The position numbers were made by a program, and so were the translations under genes. Shown here in pieces: positions 63,616 to 64,000 of a stretch of DNA of 64,000 nt; the first letter of the stretch is position 1, and each line of letters opens with the position of its first letter. The stretch is from Ypsolopha sequella (lineage: Eukaryota > Arthropoda > Insecta > Lepidoptera > Ypsolophidae), in the NCBI GenBank assembly GCA_934047225.1, contig OW204012.1, positions 4,216,001 to 4,280,000 on the forward strand. The letters are read 5' to 3'. The notes under the pieces are model-generated. The model had not been told where the DNA came from and made no database searches. It was given only the letters and a program-made list of their open reading frames with translations.

Positions 63616-63968
63616 ACTAAGTATTACTACGTAAAGACTAGCAGTTCCCATACATCAGTTTGTAGCCACAAAAAAAGGTGTAAAATTCTAACGAAATCTA
63701 GATGGCGTTGCTAAATCCTCTAACGAACACGATGCTAAAAAAGTCCGATTGGTGACGCTAGTGGCACAGCGATGTTACGTAACATGAAAATAATTACCAC
63801 TTTGATAAATAGATGGCGCTGAAATATTCACTATTAGTGTTGCCATTTTAGCATCGTGTTTGTTAGAGGATTTAGCAACGCCATCTACATTTCATTAGAA
63901 TTTTACACCTTTTTTTGGCTACAAACTGATGTATGGGAACTGCTAGTCTATACGTAGTGATACTTAGT
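63616..63968. mobile_element. Foldback element, family Z, complete copy 5' of the host exon
   Basis: Left ACTAAGTATTACTACGTAAA, GACTAGCAGTTCCCATACAT, CAGTTTGTAGCCAC, AGGTGTAAAATTCTAACG, AATCTAGATGGCGTTGCTAA, ATCCTCTAACGAACACGATG; the right half is the inverse. Arms of about 125 bp. It sits about 60 bp upstream of the exon at 63446-63553. Confidence 0.85.
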
Positions 63969-64000
63969 GTATGATAGGACTCACAACCTATTACGCTGGG

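Noticed and set aside
1..64000. CRISPR arrays, operons, riboswitches, rRNA genes, vi­ral genomes
   Set aside because: None seen; the repeats are dispersed transposons rather than spaced direct repeats, and no envelope, capsid or rRNA sequence is recognisable.

Overview
The window looks like a gene-poor, repeat-dense stretch of an insect nuclear genome, most likely a moth or butterfly (inference). Reasons: AT-rich DNA with no operons; many short nonautonomous DNA transposons of hAT, mariner, TTAA-target and foldback type; RTE and other non-LTR retrotransposon tails; and repeats I know as widespread in Lepidoptera, such as the ACTTGGCCGGTTTTT-ended element and the CATCCATC...GTCCACTGCTGGACATA tail.

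Layout. 1-3.1 kb: a long reverse transcriptase/restriction-like endonuclease ORF broken by one stop, then a minus-strand non-LTR remnant. 3.2-13.4 kb: nested transposons with readable target duplications: an RTE tail split by a TTAA element, a hAT-like element split by an RTE-tailed SINE, a hAT miniature element, a P-element-like miniature element carrying a THAP-like first exon, and a second non-LTR 3' end. 13.4-24.7 kb: palindromes, mariner and hAT miniatures, a broken Crypton-like recombinase fragment, a hAT transposase tail and paired foldback elements. 24.7-38 kb: a tRNA-like sequence inside a foldback, hAT miniatures inside other elements, a second copy of a ~0.5 kb segment also found near 17 kb, and two hammerhead-ribozyme-like motifs. 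38-60 kb: more of the same, including a cluster of three hammerhead-like motifs near 47.1 kb, two further RTE-tailed SINE copies with target duplications, and long-armed foldbacks at TTAA sites.

The only convincing host gene is at the right edge on the minus strand. A 108-nt internal exon (63446-63553) and a 357-nt last coding exon (60668-61024) have matching phase-0 splice sites, a highly charged C-terminus and a polyadenylation signal overlapping the stop codon. The last exon has an in-frame TGA five codons in, so the gene is either mutated, subject to stop-codon readthrough, or misread here. I do not recognise the protein.

The most interesting signal is a set of short motifs of the form stem I / CTGANGA / stem II / GAAATATAT / stem I. 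The stem I sequences differ between loci but pair within each locus. This is the layout of type I hammerhead ribozymes, which are known from Penelope-like retroelements.
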